Shown: positions 25,464 through 32,823 of the stretch, one piece after another
Layout of the letters: each line of letters opens with the position of its first letter
Numbering within the stretch: the stretch's first letter is position 1
From: Natronorubrum halalkaliphilum
Lineage (GTDB): Archaea; Halobacteriota; Halobacteria; Halobacteriales; Natrialbaceae
Length of the DNA: 37,102 nt
NCBI RefSeq assembly: GCF_009834785.1
Contig: NZ_WUYX01000031.1
Location: 1-37,102, forward strand
Direction: 5' to 3'
The notes under the pieces: generated by a model
Databases searched by the model: none
What the model saw: the letters and a program-made list of their open reading frames with translations, nothing else
Told to the model about the DNA's origin: nothing
Position numbers and translations under genes: made by a program

Positions 25464-25605
25464 GTGCCCTATTCCTCGAAACGTCGATCTAACGGTGTTG
25501 AACTGCCTGTACCGTTGACTCCCCGATCAACTTCGAGCTATCTTGATTCAGCGAGAGAATCCCGGCGTTCAAAACGGGGAGGACGTCATTCCGTCCTTGC
25601 CCCCT
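25464..25605 (+). mobile_element. Possible remnant of an IS200/IS605-type (IS1341-like) element right end
   Basis: The frame from 25464 reads N-G-V-E-L-P-V-P-L-T-P-R and then A-R-E-S-R, which resembles tails of haloarchaeal TnpB-like proteins. It runs into an imperfect hairpin at about 25576-25604: GGGG and AGGACG on the left pair with CGTCCT and CCCC on the right. IS200/IS605-type elements end in subterminal hairpins of this sort. Nothing of the catalytic part of TnpB is seen upstream. The call rests on recollection of typical ends, so confidence is low. Confidence 0.3.
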
Positions 25606-25816
25606 CGAAAACGGATCGTTACAATCGATTGCAGCAGCCTACGGGACGTCTACAGCGTTCGCTCCTCGTCGTTCGGGTCGATTCTCGTCAAAGACGTTCT
25701 TCAATACAACTGTTCTAGACGATTGTTTCGTGAACCGACGTTCAGCCATGTTGGCACGCAATACGCCCTGTACGTCCGTATTAGTATACCCCTATGATTC
25801 TGAACTGTCGTCACTG

Positions 25817-25823
25817 TATATAT
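25817..25823 (+). promoter_or_regulatory. TATA box for the small ORF/winged-helix gene pair
   Basis: TATATAT is centred 31 nt before ATG 25851, the spacing expected for a leaderless transcript that starts at or near that codon. Confidence 0.5.
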
Positions 25824-25850
25824 GACTCACTCCCGTTGGATCGACTGACA

Positions 25851-26009
25851 ATGCCTACGGAGCTACCGTCTCGTCGCCGCCAACCGGATGCGACCGCCGG
25901 TGTGACTGAAGAACGATCACCGCTCGGGCAGATTGCCGGAGCGAACAGCCGCCGCGTCACACGAACAGGCACTGAGACTGAGACCGTCGGCCGCCGACCA
26001 CTGCTATGA
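25851..26009 (+). CDS. Possible small leader ORF, 52 aa, overlapping the winged-helix gene
   Basis: The frame M-P-T-E-L-P-S-R-R-R-Q-P-D begins about 31 nt after a good TATA box. Its TGA overlaps the next ATG (ATGA at 26006-26009), as in translationally coupled genes. The product is Arg/Thr-rich with no recognisable domain. It could be a real small protein, a coupling leader, or an untranslated leader that happens to be open. Confidence 0.35.
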   Translation: MPTELPSRRRQPDATAGVTEERSPLGQIAGANSRRVTRTGTETETVGRRPLL

Positions 26010-26302
26010 GTACTACTGAATCCGAACTCGAGTCCACGTCTGAATCCGAATCCGAATCCGATACGGAAACCGACGAGGCGGAGTCGGTCACGCCTCTCGT
26101 CGACTTACCCCCAAGTTCGAAACTCGTCTACAAGGTCCTCGAGTACGAGGGATCGATGACCCAGGAGGAGATCGCGAACGAATCCCGGCTTTGTCCGCGA
26201 ACCGTCAGATACGCACTCGGTAAACTCGAGGACGAGAAACTGGTCGATAGTCGCGTTTCTCTCACCGACGCCCGCCAGTCGAAGTATTCGGTCGTCGACT
26301 GA
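26006..26302 (+). CDS. Winged-helix (MarR/ArsR-like) DNA-binding protein, 98 aa
   Basis: Residues 1-28 are a Ser/Glu/Thr repeat tail (E-S-E-S-E-S-E-S-D). Residues 35-95 form a winged helix: S-S-K-L-V-Y-K-V-L-E-Y-E-G-S-M-T-Q-E-E-I-A, then recognition helix C-P-R-T-V-R-Y-A-L-G-K-L, then the wing K-L-V-D-S-R-V-S-L-T-D-A-R-Q-S-K-Y. This matches small haloarchaeal MarR-like regulators. It binds DNA; no ligand-binding domain is present. It is probably co-transcribed with the upstream small ORF. Confidence 0.85.
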   Translation: MSTTESELESTSESESESDTETDEAESVTPLVDLPPSSKLVYKVLEYEGSMTQEEIANESRLCPRTVRYALGKLEDEKLVDSRVSLTDARQSKYSVVD

Positions 26303-26451
26303 GACCAAACTGAGTTTGAGTCAGAGACTGAGACTGAGTCGGTCCGCTGGCCCGATGTGCCCTGCGGTTCCAGGCAGTCGCCGATCGACCGAAATCGAAT
26401 TCCTCAATCCGTCTGCGAATCGCGGTCGTGCGCCGATCGCTCGGGTGGTGC

Positions 26452-27465
26452 TCACCGAAGCTTTCGGTACTGATCGATAACCAGATCGAGACCGAACGAT
26501 CCCGATGTGATCTCGTAGTGGGTCTCGAGTCGCGGGTTGAACTTGGCCTTGTATCGGTTGATACTCGGGACGCCAGCGCCGACGAGATCGTACCGTTCGA
26601 TGCCGTCGTGCAGCCCGTCCCGCATGACGTGCCAGTCGAGGAGGTCGTTGATAGGCAGGTCGATGTCCATCTCCGGTTTCACGCCGCCTTGCCACCGGTA
26701 GCGCGTCGTCTCCGACTCGAGAACGAGAATACCGCCGACGAACTCACCGTCGACTCGACAGGTGTAGGGACGAATCGACCCGTCGGGAAGTTGTTCGTGG
26801 GCCGACCGAGCAAATTCCGGACTCAGCTGGAACGACTGGCCCTGGCTCTCATACCGTTTTGCGACCTGATCGACGATCCGTTCGACGTCCTCACCATCGC
26901 CCTCTTCGATCACGTAGGCGTCTTCGTCCGCGTTTCGAACGTTGTTCCGAGCGTCGCTACTGAACCGTTTTAACAGCGTCTCTTCGTCTATCCCCTCGAG
27001 ATCGACGACGTAGGTGTGCCCCGGTTGGACGTCGTACTCGTTCCAGATGAACGGGCGCACGTCGTCGAACTCGGCGGCGACGAACTTCGAGTACAGCGGC
27101 GAAATTTCCTCGTCGATCCACTCGAGAGCTCCTTCGAGGAACCGTTTCGTTCGCCGGTCGGCTTTTCGCTGTTTGAGTTTGTCGACGTTCAAGAGGGACG
27201 GTCCAAGATAACACGACCACGATTGCGGTGCCGGCGAGAACGCACCGGTGATCGGCCCTTTGTTGTACTCAAAGACGGGAAAGAGGCCGACGGCTTCCTG
27301 CCCCTTGAACCCGGTTAGCAGATACGGCGTCGATCCGGTGTCCTCGGCCTGTAACTCCAGCGCCTCGGCTCGGTAGAACGGGTTAGTCCCGTCCGATCGT
27401 TCGACGTAACGATTCCACTCGCCGGCATCGTCTTGCGGGTCAAGTACGGTTACCTCGATACTCAT
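26452..27465 (-). CDS. FemAB-like / GNAT-fold acyltransferase
   Basis: The 337-residue protein has two GNAT-like halves. The N-terminal half has N-P-F-Y-R-A-E-A-L and L-T-G-F-K-G-Q-E-A-V-G-L-F-P-V-F. The middle has S-S-D-A-R-N-N-V-R-N-A, as in FemAB/peptidoglycan-bridge-type enzymes (the F-x-x-x-x-R-x-x-I-R-K-like site). The C-terminal half has G-I-L-V-L-E-S-E-T-T-R-Y-R-W-Q-G and F-N-P-R-L-E-T-H-Y-E. In bacteria FemAB enzymes add amino acids from tRNA to peptidoglycan. Haloarchaea lack peptidoglycan, so this one probably acylates a surface glycan or lipid intermediate. It starts 2 bp after the phosphatase gene and forms an operon with it. Confidence 0.82.
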   Translation of the reverse strand: MSIEVTVLDPQDDAGEWNRYVERSDGTNPFYRAEALELQAEDTGSTPYLLTGFKGQEAVGLFPVFEYNKGPITGAFSPAPQSWSCYLGPSLLNVDKLKQRKADRRTKRFLEGALEWIDEEISPLYSKFVAAEFDDVRPFIWNEYDVQPGHTYVVDLEGIDEETLLKRFSSDARNNVRNADEDAYVIEEGDGEDVERIVDQVAKRYESQGQSFQLSPEFARSAHEQLPDGSIRPYTCRVDGEFVGGILVLESETTRYRWQGGVKPEMDIDLPINDLLDWHVMRDGLHDGIERYDLVGAGVPSINRYKAKFNPRLETHYEITSGSFGLDLVIDQYRKLR

Positions 27466-27467
27466 TG

Positions 27468-29093
27468 TCAGAGATACCCCAGATCGGAAAGCCGATCCTC
27501 GACGGCAGCGTCGTCGGTCGCGCTGATCGGGGCGGGTTCGTAGGCGGGATACTCCGTTTTCGTCCCTTCGTCGATAACCGGGAGCGTGGTGCCGTCCATC
27601 TCGGCGTCGACCGGCACGTCGAACAGCGTACAGATCGTCGGTGCAACGTCGAAGATCGTCGCCCCCTCGAGCGCGACGCTCTCGTCAAAGTCGCTTCCGG
27701 CGGCTGCGACGATGCCGGTCCGTTTGTGGTTCCACGGTTCCATCGGCTCGCCGAACTGTTCGGTTCCGACGTCGGCGGTGATCGCGTTGTTGAAATCGGC
27801 GGGAACGGTCATGATGTCCGGCCCTTCGTCGATGTGTGGCCCATCGAAGTACGTCTCGCGCGGCTCGACCGCGTCGAACATCGGCTCGCCGTCGGGCGTT
27901 CGAACGGCTTCGAGTTTCTCGATGAGTTTCGAGCGGACGTCCTCGTAATCGGACTCGGGAACCCGGCCGTTCGGTTCGCGCCCCTCGAGATTGATTCGGA
28001 CGCCGAGTTCGCTCTTCGACCGCACGTAGGCTTTCGATTCTGGGAAGTCGACCTGCTCGCTCGCCGCCCTGATCATGTCGTTGGGGACGCGACTGCCGAT
28101 CGGCTCTTTGAGCCCGACTGTATCCAACGTCTTCGCGACTCGCTGCGTTGTAATCCCGAATTTCGCGGCGACGTTCATGATTCGCTCGAGGGTGCTCGTC
28201 TCGTGTTCCCCGGCGTTGTCGCCCTCGAGAAGGTCGTTTTCCCAGGCTTTCGACCAGGTGGGCATCCCCTCGCCGCCGCTCTGGACGTCGAGGAGACCCT
28301 GCTCCCGAAAGAACTCGTTGACCCGGAACTCGTGACCGGTTACTTTGCCAATACCGTGATCGCTGACGATCAGGACGTTTTCGGGATCGGTTTCTGCTAT
28401 CGTCTCGGCGATCTGACGGTCGACCTCGCGGTAGACGGCTTCGATCGCTTCCTTGTCTCCCGGTCGTTCGTGGAACACGGAGTCCGTCTGCTGAAACTGG
28501 ACGAATCCGAATTCGGGACTCATTCGACGGCAGAGGTACCGAAACGCCTTTCCGCGTCGTTTGATCGTTTGCTCGTAGCCGTCGATCGAGTGCTCCGGCG
28601 TGTCGGTGCTCTGTGGATAGACGTGGTAGTCCCCGCAGGCCATCTTCACGTCTTCGAGGATGCCGTCGGGATGGCAAGGCGGGTCTTCCGGTGCAGTCAT
28701 TCCCGGTATCAGTGCCCCGTTGAACTCGCGAGGTGGATGGGTTACGGGGACGTTGACGACGACGCTCGAGATCCCGTGTTCGCTCAGCAGTTCCCAGACC
28801 GGTCGTTCTCGAACGTGGGTCGAGTTCACCACGTCCCAGTCGTAGCCGTCGAACGAGAGAAAATCGAAGACGCCGTGTTTTCCGGGATTCTTTCCCGTGT
28901 ACATCGACGGCCAGGCGCTTGCCGTCCACGGCGGAATCTGTGACTCCAGTGGACCACTGGTCCCGGTTTCGAACAGTCGCTGTAACGTGGGTACCTCGTC
29001 GGCCTCGAACAGCGGCTCGAGTACCGACCGACAGCCTGCGTCGAGACCCACAACCAGTAGACGAAGATCATTTTCACCAGTCGAACCGTCCAT
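27468..29093 (-). CDS. Alkaline phosphatase superfamily protein (phosphodiesterase/pyrophosphatase-like), second copy
   Basis: The 541-residue protein shows L-L-V-V-G-L-D-A-G (first metal Asp), the nucleophile region I-P-P-W-T-A-S-A-W-P-S followed by T-G-K-N-P-G-K-H-G-V-F, and V-S-D-H-G-I-G-K (second metal pair). The late N-H-K-R-T-G is the final His region. No signal peptide is seen. It is a distant paralogue of the enzyme at 3421-5013 and shares the C-terminal pattern V-E-D-R-L-S-D-L-G-Y. Such proteins recur in haloarchaeal glycosylation clusters but their substrate is not known to me. It is first in an operon with the FemAB-like gene, with an ATAACAAAACCC element before it. Confidence 0.87.
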   Translation of the reverse strand: MDGSTGENDLRLLVVGLDAGCRSVLEPLFEADEVPTLQRLFETGTSGPLESQIPPWTASAWPSMYTGKNPGKHGVFDFLSFDGYDWDVVNSTHVRERPVWELLSEHGISSVVVNVPVTHPPREFNGALIPGMTAPEDPPCHPDGILEDVKMACGDYHVYPQSTDTPEHSIDGYEQTIKRRGKAFRYLCRRMSPEFGFVQFQQTDSVFHERPGDKEAIEAVYREVDRQIAETIAETDPENVLIVSDHGIGKVTGHEFRVNEFFREQGLLDVQSGGEGMPTWSKAWENDLLEGDNAGEHETSTLERIMNVAAKFGITTQRVAKTLDTVGLKEPIGSRVPNDMIRAASEQVDFPESKAYVRSKSELGVRINLEGREPNGRVPESDYEDVRSKLIEKLEAVRTPDGEPMFDAVEPRETYFDGPHIDEGPDIMTVPADFNNAITADVGTEQFGEPMEPWNHKRTGIVAAAGSDFDESVALEGATIFDVAPTICTLFDVPVDAEMDGTTLPVIDEGTKTEYPAYEPAPISATDDAAVEDRLSDLGYL

Positions 29094-29115
29094 AGTCGGT
29101 ACGGATGTGCTACCC

Positions 29116-29127
29116 GGGTTTTGTTAT
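29116..29127 (-). promoter_or_regulatory. ATAACAAAACCC promoter element of the phosphatase-FemAB operon
   Basis: The minus strand reads ATAACAAAACCC, beginning 34 nt before the ATG, at the normal TATA position. It matches the elements before the deacetylase and oxidoreductase genes. Confidence 0.45.
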
Positions 29128-29325
29128 TCGATTACTGGTTACCTGTAAGGAACGACTGCGTTCTCGACAATGATTCATATGTTGGCCACGCCCGCGTTGT
29201 AAGCAGTAACTGTGTTTGCTATGTGTTCTAGTACCGTACCCATCACTAAGGGGATATTCGTCTACCGCTGAAATGATGGTTGGGAAAAGTATGATGGTGT
29301 ATCACATGGTATCTCTTTTCGAACA

Positions 29326-30444
29326 ATGATCCGCGACGCGCCGTCGCTTTTCGTCTGGTCATTGTCCGAACAGCGATTGTCGAGTTTCGACGCGTTCCTC
29401 GAACACTACGCAACCACCGTCGTCTTCTACGGATCCGGAAAGGCTGCGCTGCGTGATGGGCTGGCCGGCCTCGTCGAGCCCGGACAGAACGTCCTCATCC
29501 CGGCGTATCTCCCCGATGCAGTCGCTGAACCGTTTCACGACCTCGGCCTCGAGGCTCGCTACTACGCCATCCAGGAAAATCTCGCGCCCGACCTCGCCGA
29601 TATCGAGCGACGGATCGACGACGAGACGGCCGCTGTCATGTCGGTCAACTACTTCGGCTTCCCCCAGCCCGGACTCGAGGAGTTCGTGTCGCTCGTCGAC
29701 GAGTACGACTGTTACCACATCGACGACAACGCACACGGCCCGTTCAGTGTCGACAACGGAACGTTACTCGGTACTCGCGGTAGCCTCGGAGTGACGAGCC
29801 TCTGGAAACTGTTACCGATTCCGAACGGAGCGGTTCTCTACTGCAACGACGACGACGTCGTCGATCGACTCGAGCCGTCCTCGTTTGCCGGCGTCTCCGA
29901 TCGAGTCACCGTTTCTGACTGTCACTTCGTCCTTAAATCGGTCCTCGTCGATCTACTCAGCGCGAACCCCACCGTCCGCCGGTCGGTTACCGACCTCGTC
30001 ACCGGTCGAGGTCGAGCGCCCTCGATTCCGAATCCGGCCGACCGATACGAGGCTGACAAAGTGCCGATGTCCAAACTGTCGTCGCACGTCGTCGAAGATG
30101 TGAACCCGAGTGCGATTCGGGACTCGCGCCGATCGAATTACCGCGCGTGGCGACGGATTTTCGACGCTGTGGACGACGTCGAACCGCTCTTCGAGAGCCT
30201 TCCTCGGGGGATCTGTCCGCAGGTATTTCCCGTCCGGACGCCGACGCCACAGCGACTCCTCGCGGAACTCGAACGCTGCGGTGTTACTGGCGGACACACG
30301 TGGCCGCGGCTTTCCAGTACCGTCACCGAAGACCCAGCGTACGAGGTTTCGACGAACCTGGCCCGAGAAGTCGTCGTCCTTCCGGTTCACCAGCATATCG
30401 ATCCGTCCTCGATCGATGCCGTCGGCGACCGACTCCGCTGGTAA
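29326..30444 (+). CDS. DegT/DnrJ/EryC1/StrS-type PLP-dependent protein
   Basis: The 372-residue protein fits the sugar aminotransferase family. G-S-G-K-A-A-L-R-D-G-L (residues 36-46) is the phosphate-binding region. D-D-N-A-H-G-P-F (133-140) supplies the Asp that pairs with the pyridine nitrogen. T-S-L-W-K-L-L-P-I-P-N-G-A-V (158-171) puts Lys161 in the Schiff-base position. Family members usually transfer an amino group to a keto sugar nucleotide, giving an amino sugar for surface glycans. The C-terminal third is more diverged than usual, so another PLP-dependent reaction cannot be excluded. It diverges from the phosphatase operon and converges on the HerA-like gene with a 2-bp gap. Confidence 0.8.
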   Translation: MIRDAPSLFVWSLSEQRLSSFDAFLEHYATTVVFYGSGKAALRDGLAGLVEPGQNVLIPAYLPDAVAEPFHDLGLEARYYAIQENLAPDLADIERRIDDETAAVMSVNYFGFPQPGLEEFVSLVDEYDCYHIDDNAHGPFSVDNGTLLGTRGSLGVTSLWKLLPIPNGAVLYCNDDDVVDRLEPSSFAGVSDRVTVSDCHFVLKSVLVDLLSANPTVRRSVTDLVTGRGRAPSIPNPADRYEADKVPMSKLSSHVVEDVNPSAIRDSRRSNYRAWRRIFDAVDDVEPLFESLPRGICPQVFPVRTPTPQRLLAELERCGVTGGHTWPRLSSTVTEDPAYEVSTNLAREVVVLPVHQHIDPSSIDAVGDRLRW

Positions 30445-30446
30445 CG

Positions 30447-32165
30447 TCACTCGGCCGTTGCCATTGCGTTCAGTTTTGCCAGGATTACGTCATCGAGCGT
30501 GTAGGTTCGTTCGGCCGGCCGGTCGAGAACGCCCGCCGTCCGGAGCTCCGAGAGGAGCCCCTGCACTGCGACCGTCGAGCGCCCGACCCTGTCTGCGACG
30601 GCTTCGGCCTCGAGCGGCCCGTCGCGAGCCAGCGCAACGAGCACTCGACGGGCCGTCGACGCTGTACACTGTGATTGGTCGGCCGCACGCGTGAGGTCCT
30701 CGTCGATCCAGTCGCCTTCGAACAGTTCCTCCGGTTCGCTCCCGCCAGTCGCAGTGGTGATCTCCGTTTGGGACTCGGTCCCCGTCTCATCCGACTCGTC
30801 GGCGACGTTCGTATAGCCGAACTCGACGTCGTTCCCACCAGCCTGAACGATTTCCGTTTCTGTTTCAGTCTCCGTCTCCGTCTCGACCTCGGATTCCGAC
30901 CGCTCGTCTTCCCGTGCCGCTTCGAGTTCGCGAACCCGTGCCCGCAGTCGCTCGTTTTCCTCGCGCAACCGATCTCTCGCTTCCGTCCGCGATTCAAGTT
31001 GCGTCTCGAGCGTCTCGATTCGCTCCTTGCCGTCGGAGAGTTCCGCCTCGAGTTCGTCCCGCTCTTCTTCGAGGTCGACAAGTTCGTCGTGAAGCCGACG
31101 CAGTTCCTCGTCGTTTCCACCGCCCAACTGGGTCTGGACCGACCCCGTCCCCGTCAGCGCGTCCGCCATTTGCTTGGCCGCACTCGAGACGTCACGCGCC
31201 GACTCGAGTTCGTCTTCCAGGGTCTCGATTCGCTTTTCTTTCTTCTCGAGTTCGTTCTCGAGTTCGAGGATTCGATCCTCTTCGCGCTCCTTTCGTTCCG
31301 AAATATCCTGCAGATCACCGACGAGGGCATCCGAGACGGACTTGAGTTCGGGCCGTTCGAAATCGTCCAGCCCCGGCGTCGCTCCGGCGTCGAAGGTTCG
31401 TTTTCGACGGAACTGGATCTTGCGGACGTCGAGTTCGGTCCAATCGGTCTGGACGAACGCCTGCCCGTCGTTGAGATCCGAGACGAGTTCCGAGTACTCC
31501 GTGTCGATGATGCGGCCGACGACCTTGGTGTCGTTGTCCCAGGTGAGGCGGTGCCAGACGAGCCAGTTCGCCTGCGTGATGAAATCCTTCTTGACGTCGG
31601 CCGGTCGCTGGCTGATCCCGAGAATTCCGAGCCCGTGCTTTCGGCCGCGTTTGCTGATCTTGATCAGGAGGTTGCCCGTCTCGCCGACGCCGCCACCCTC
31701 CGGAATGTACTCGTGGACCTCCTCGACGACCAGCAGGAACGGCTTTTTCAGCTTCTTTTCCTTGACGAACAGCTGTCGAGCGATCTTTCGCAGCAGTTCG
31801 TCGGCGACCTCTTCGTCGAGATAGCCCGACACGTCAAGAATCACCGGGACGTTCTCCTCGAGTGCGAGCGAGGCCATCTGTTCGGCGTGTTCCGGCCCGA
31901 TCTGAATGTCACACTCTTCGTCCGCGCCCGCGTGGAGCATCTCGTACTCCTCTTTGAGCCCGTAGTACTCGCCGTCCGTGTCGACGATCAAAAGCGGAAA
32001 GCCCGCCTCGAGTAATTCTTCGGCGATAACCGACGCGGTGTTCGATTTTCCGGAACCGGACTTCCCCGTGACGAATCCGCGACCGGTCAGTAGTTCGACG
32101 ACGGGGAGGGACAGATCCTGTCCGTCGTCCGTTTCGCCGACGAGGATCTCGCGCTGGTCGCTCAC
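30447..32165 (-). CDS. HerA-like (DUF87) ATPase with coiled coil and C-terminal winged helix
   Basis: The 572-residue protein starts at GTG 32163-32165, set by a GAGGTGAT ribosome-binding site 6 nt upstream. Residues 28-280 are a HerA/FtsK-superfamily ATPase: Walker A G-K-S-G-S-G-K-S (34-41), Walker B P-F-L-L-V-V-E-E-V-H, and K-R-G-R-K-H-G-L-G-I-L-G-I-S-Q-R-P-A-D-V. Residues about 285-430 form a coiled coil of heptads, for example I-L-E-L-E-N-E-L-E-K-K. A Glu/Thr repeat follows, then a winged-helix domain (about 500-560) with S-T-V-A-V-Q-G-L-L-S-E-L. HerA-type enzymes are hexameric DNA translocases, classically with the nuclease NurA; no nurA is in the window. The gene diverges from the ParA gene across the palindromic array, so a role in DNA segregation or partition is possible. 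Confidence 0.87.
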   Translation of the reverse strand: MSDQREILVGETDDGQDLSLPVVELLTGRGFVTGKSGSGKSNTASVIAEELLEAGFPLLIVDTDGEYYGLKEEYEMLHAGADEECDIQIGPEHAEQMASLALEENVPVILDVSGYLDEEVADELLRKIARQLFVKEKKLKKPFLLVVEEVHEYIPEGGGVGETGNLLIKISKRGRKHGLGILGISQRPADVKKDFITQANWLVWHRLTWDNDTKVVGRIIDTEYSELVSDLNDGQAFVQTDWTELDVRKIQFRRKRTFDAGATPGLDDFERPELKSVSDALVGDLQDISERKEREEDRILELENELEKKEKRIETLEDELESARDVSSAAKQMADALTGTGSVQTQLGGGNDEELRRLHDELVDLEEERDELEAELSDGKERIETLETQLESRTEARDRLREENERLRARVRELEAAREDERSESEVETETETETETEIVQAGGNDVEFGYTNVADESDETGTESQTEITTATGGSEPEELFEGDWIDEDLTRAADQSQCTASTARRVLVALARDGPLEAEAVADRVGRSTVAVQGLLSELRTAGVLDRPAERTYTLDDVILAKLNAMATAE

Positions 32166-32171
32166 CGACCC

Positions 32172-32179
32172 ATCACCTC
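32172..32179 (-). promoter_or_regulatory. Shine-Dalgarno site of the HerA-like gene
   Basis: The minus strand reads GAGGTGAT, ending 6 nt before the GTG start. It excludes the upstream in-frame ATG codons as main starts. Confidence 0.6.
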
Positions 32180-32196
32180 GTTCGCGTGCGACGTGT

Positions 32197-32205
32197 TCAT
32201 ATATC
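32197..32205 (-). promoter_or_regulatory. TATA box of the HerA-like gene
   Basis: The minus strand reads ATATATGAA, about 36 nt before the GTG. A start about 10-14 nt before the gene would include the Shine-Dalgarno site. Confidence 0.45.
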
Positions 32206-32396
32206 AGTACACTCCCAATACGGGACCTTGAATATTGGCCTCGATGCATGTGTGACCTCGCGTTGCTCGAGTCGGCACAAGGTGAAGACGGTCTAAACTG
32301 TGTACACAGTTCAGACTGTGTGCTGCTGTCGTCTGTAGGGGGTATCGATTCGGGTGCTGCTCTTCGGCCCGTGACCAGTCGACTAGGCACTGTGCA

Positions 32397-32464
32397 CAAC
32401 GTCTACACTGTCCGGACAGTTACAAAACTGCAAGGTTTACACTGTTCACACAGTGTAGACGTTG
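32397..32464. repeat. 15-bp perfect inverted repeat pair
   Basis: CAACGTCTACACTGT at 32397-32411 is the exact reverse complement of 32450-32464. The 38 bp between include the perfect palindrome 32407-32420, which overlaps the left arm, and the dyad 32438-32457. Confidence 0.85.
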
Positions 32465-32533
32465 CGTTCGATTTCTCTAGCATCGGATATACCCGAGTAG
32501 CACTTTCAAACCCTCTACCGGCATTACTCTCCT

Positions 32534-32603
32534 ACACATTCTACACAGTGCACACCGTGTAGCCTCCACTACAATCACACAGTGTGCACTGTGTAGAATG
32601 TGT
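32534..32603. repeat. 20-bp perfect inverted repeat pair
   Basis: ACACATTCTACACAGTGCAC at 32534-32553 is the exact reverse complement of 32584-32603, with 30 bp between. Each arm also takes part in a smaller dyad (32541-32562 and 32577-32594). The pair could form a cruciform or RNA hairpin, or be two oppositely oriented binding sites. Confidence 0.85.
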
Positions 32604-32788
32604 GTGATTTTCCGCTACTGTTAAGTCACTGTATTTGAATTATAGGGCTGTCTCTCGTCGCGTCCAACCGGACAAATCACCGCTTTACATTGTACAATGT
32701 CCACACCGTGCACACGCTTTCGACCGTTCGCACGTCGAGAACCGTTCGAACGGTCCATCGGTTCGTCAACGCCGCAACCGTGTGGGCA

Positions 32789-32823
32789 GTCTACACTGTG
32801 TGGACGGTCTACACCGTGTAGAC
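32789..32823. repeat. Tandem pair of 17-bp dyads on an 18-bp repeat
   Basis: GTCTACAC-T-GTGTGGAC and GTCTACAC-C-GTGTAGAC stand one base apart. The 18-bp period places the two sites nearly two helical turns apart, suited to cooperative binding of a dimeric protein. Confidence 0.8.

Larger units (their letters stand above)
25322..25850. other. Region without an intact gene, 529 bp
   Basis: It contains a probable eroded mobile-element end (about 25464-25605). TATA-like sequences at 25817-25823 serve the next genes. Two overlapping open frames at 25464-25718 and 25543-25797 are not supported as genes. Confidence 0.4.

Noticed and set aside
25543-25797. 84-aa frame in the gap before the winged-helix gene
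   Set aside because: It begins inside the probable mobile-element remnant and shows no haloarchaeal protein bias.
30675-32015. 446-aa plus-strand frame opposite the HerA-like gene
   Set aside because: Composition is biased to Phe/Arg/Leu/Asp/Val and mirrors the coiled coil; there are no motifs.
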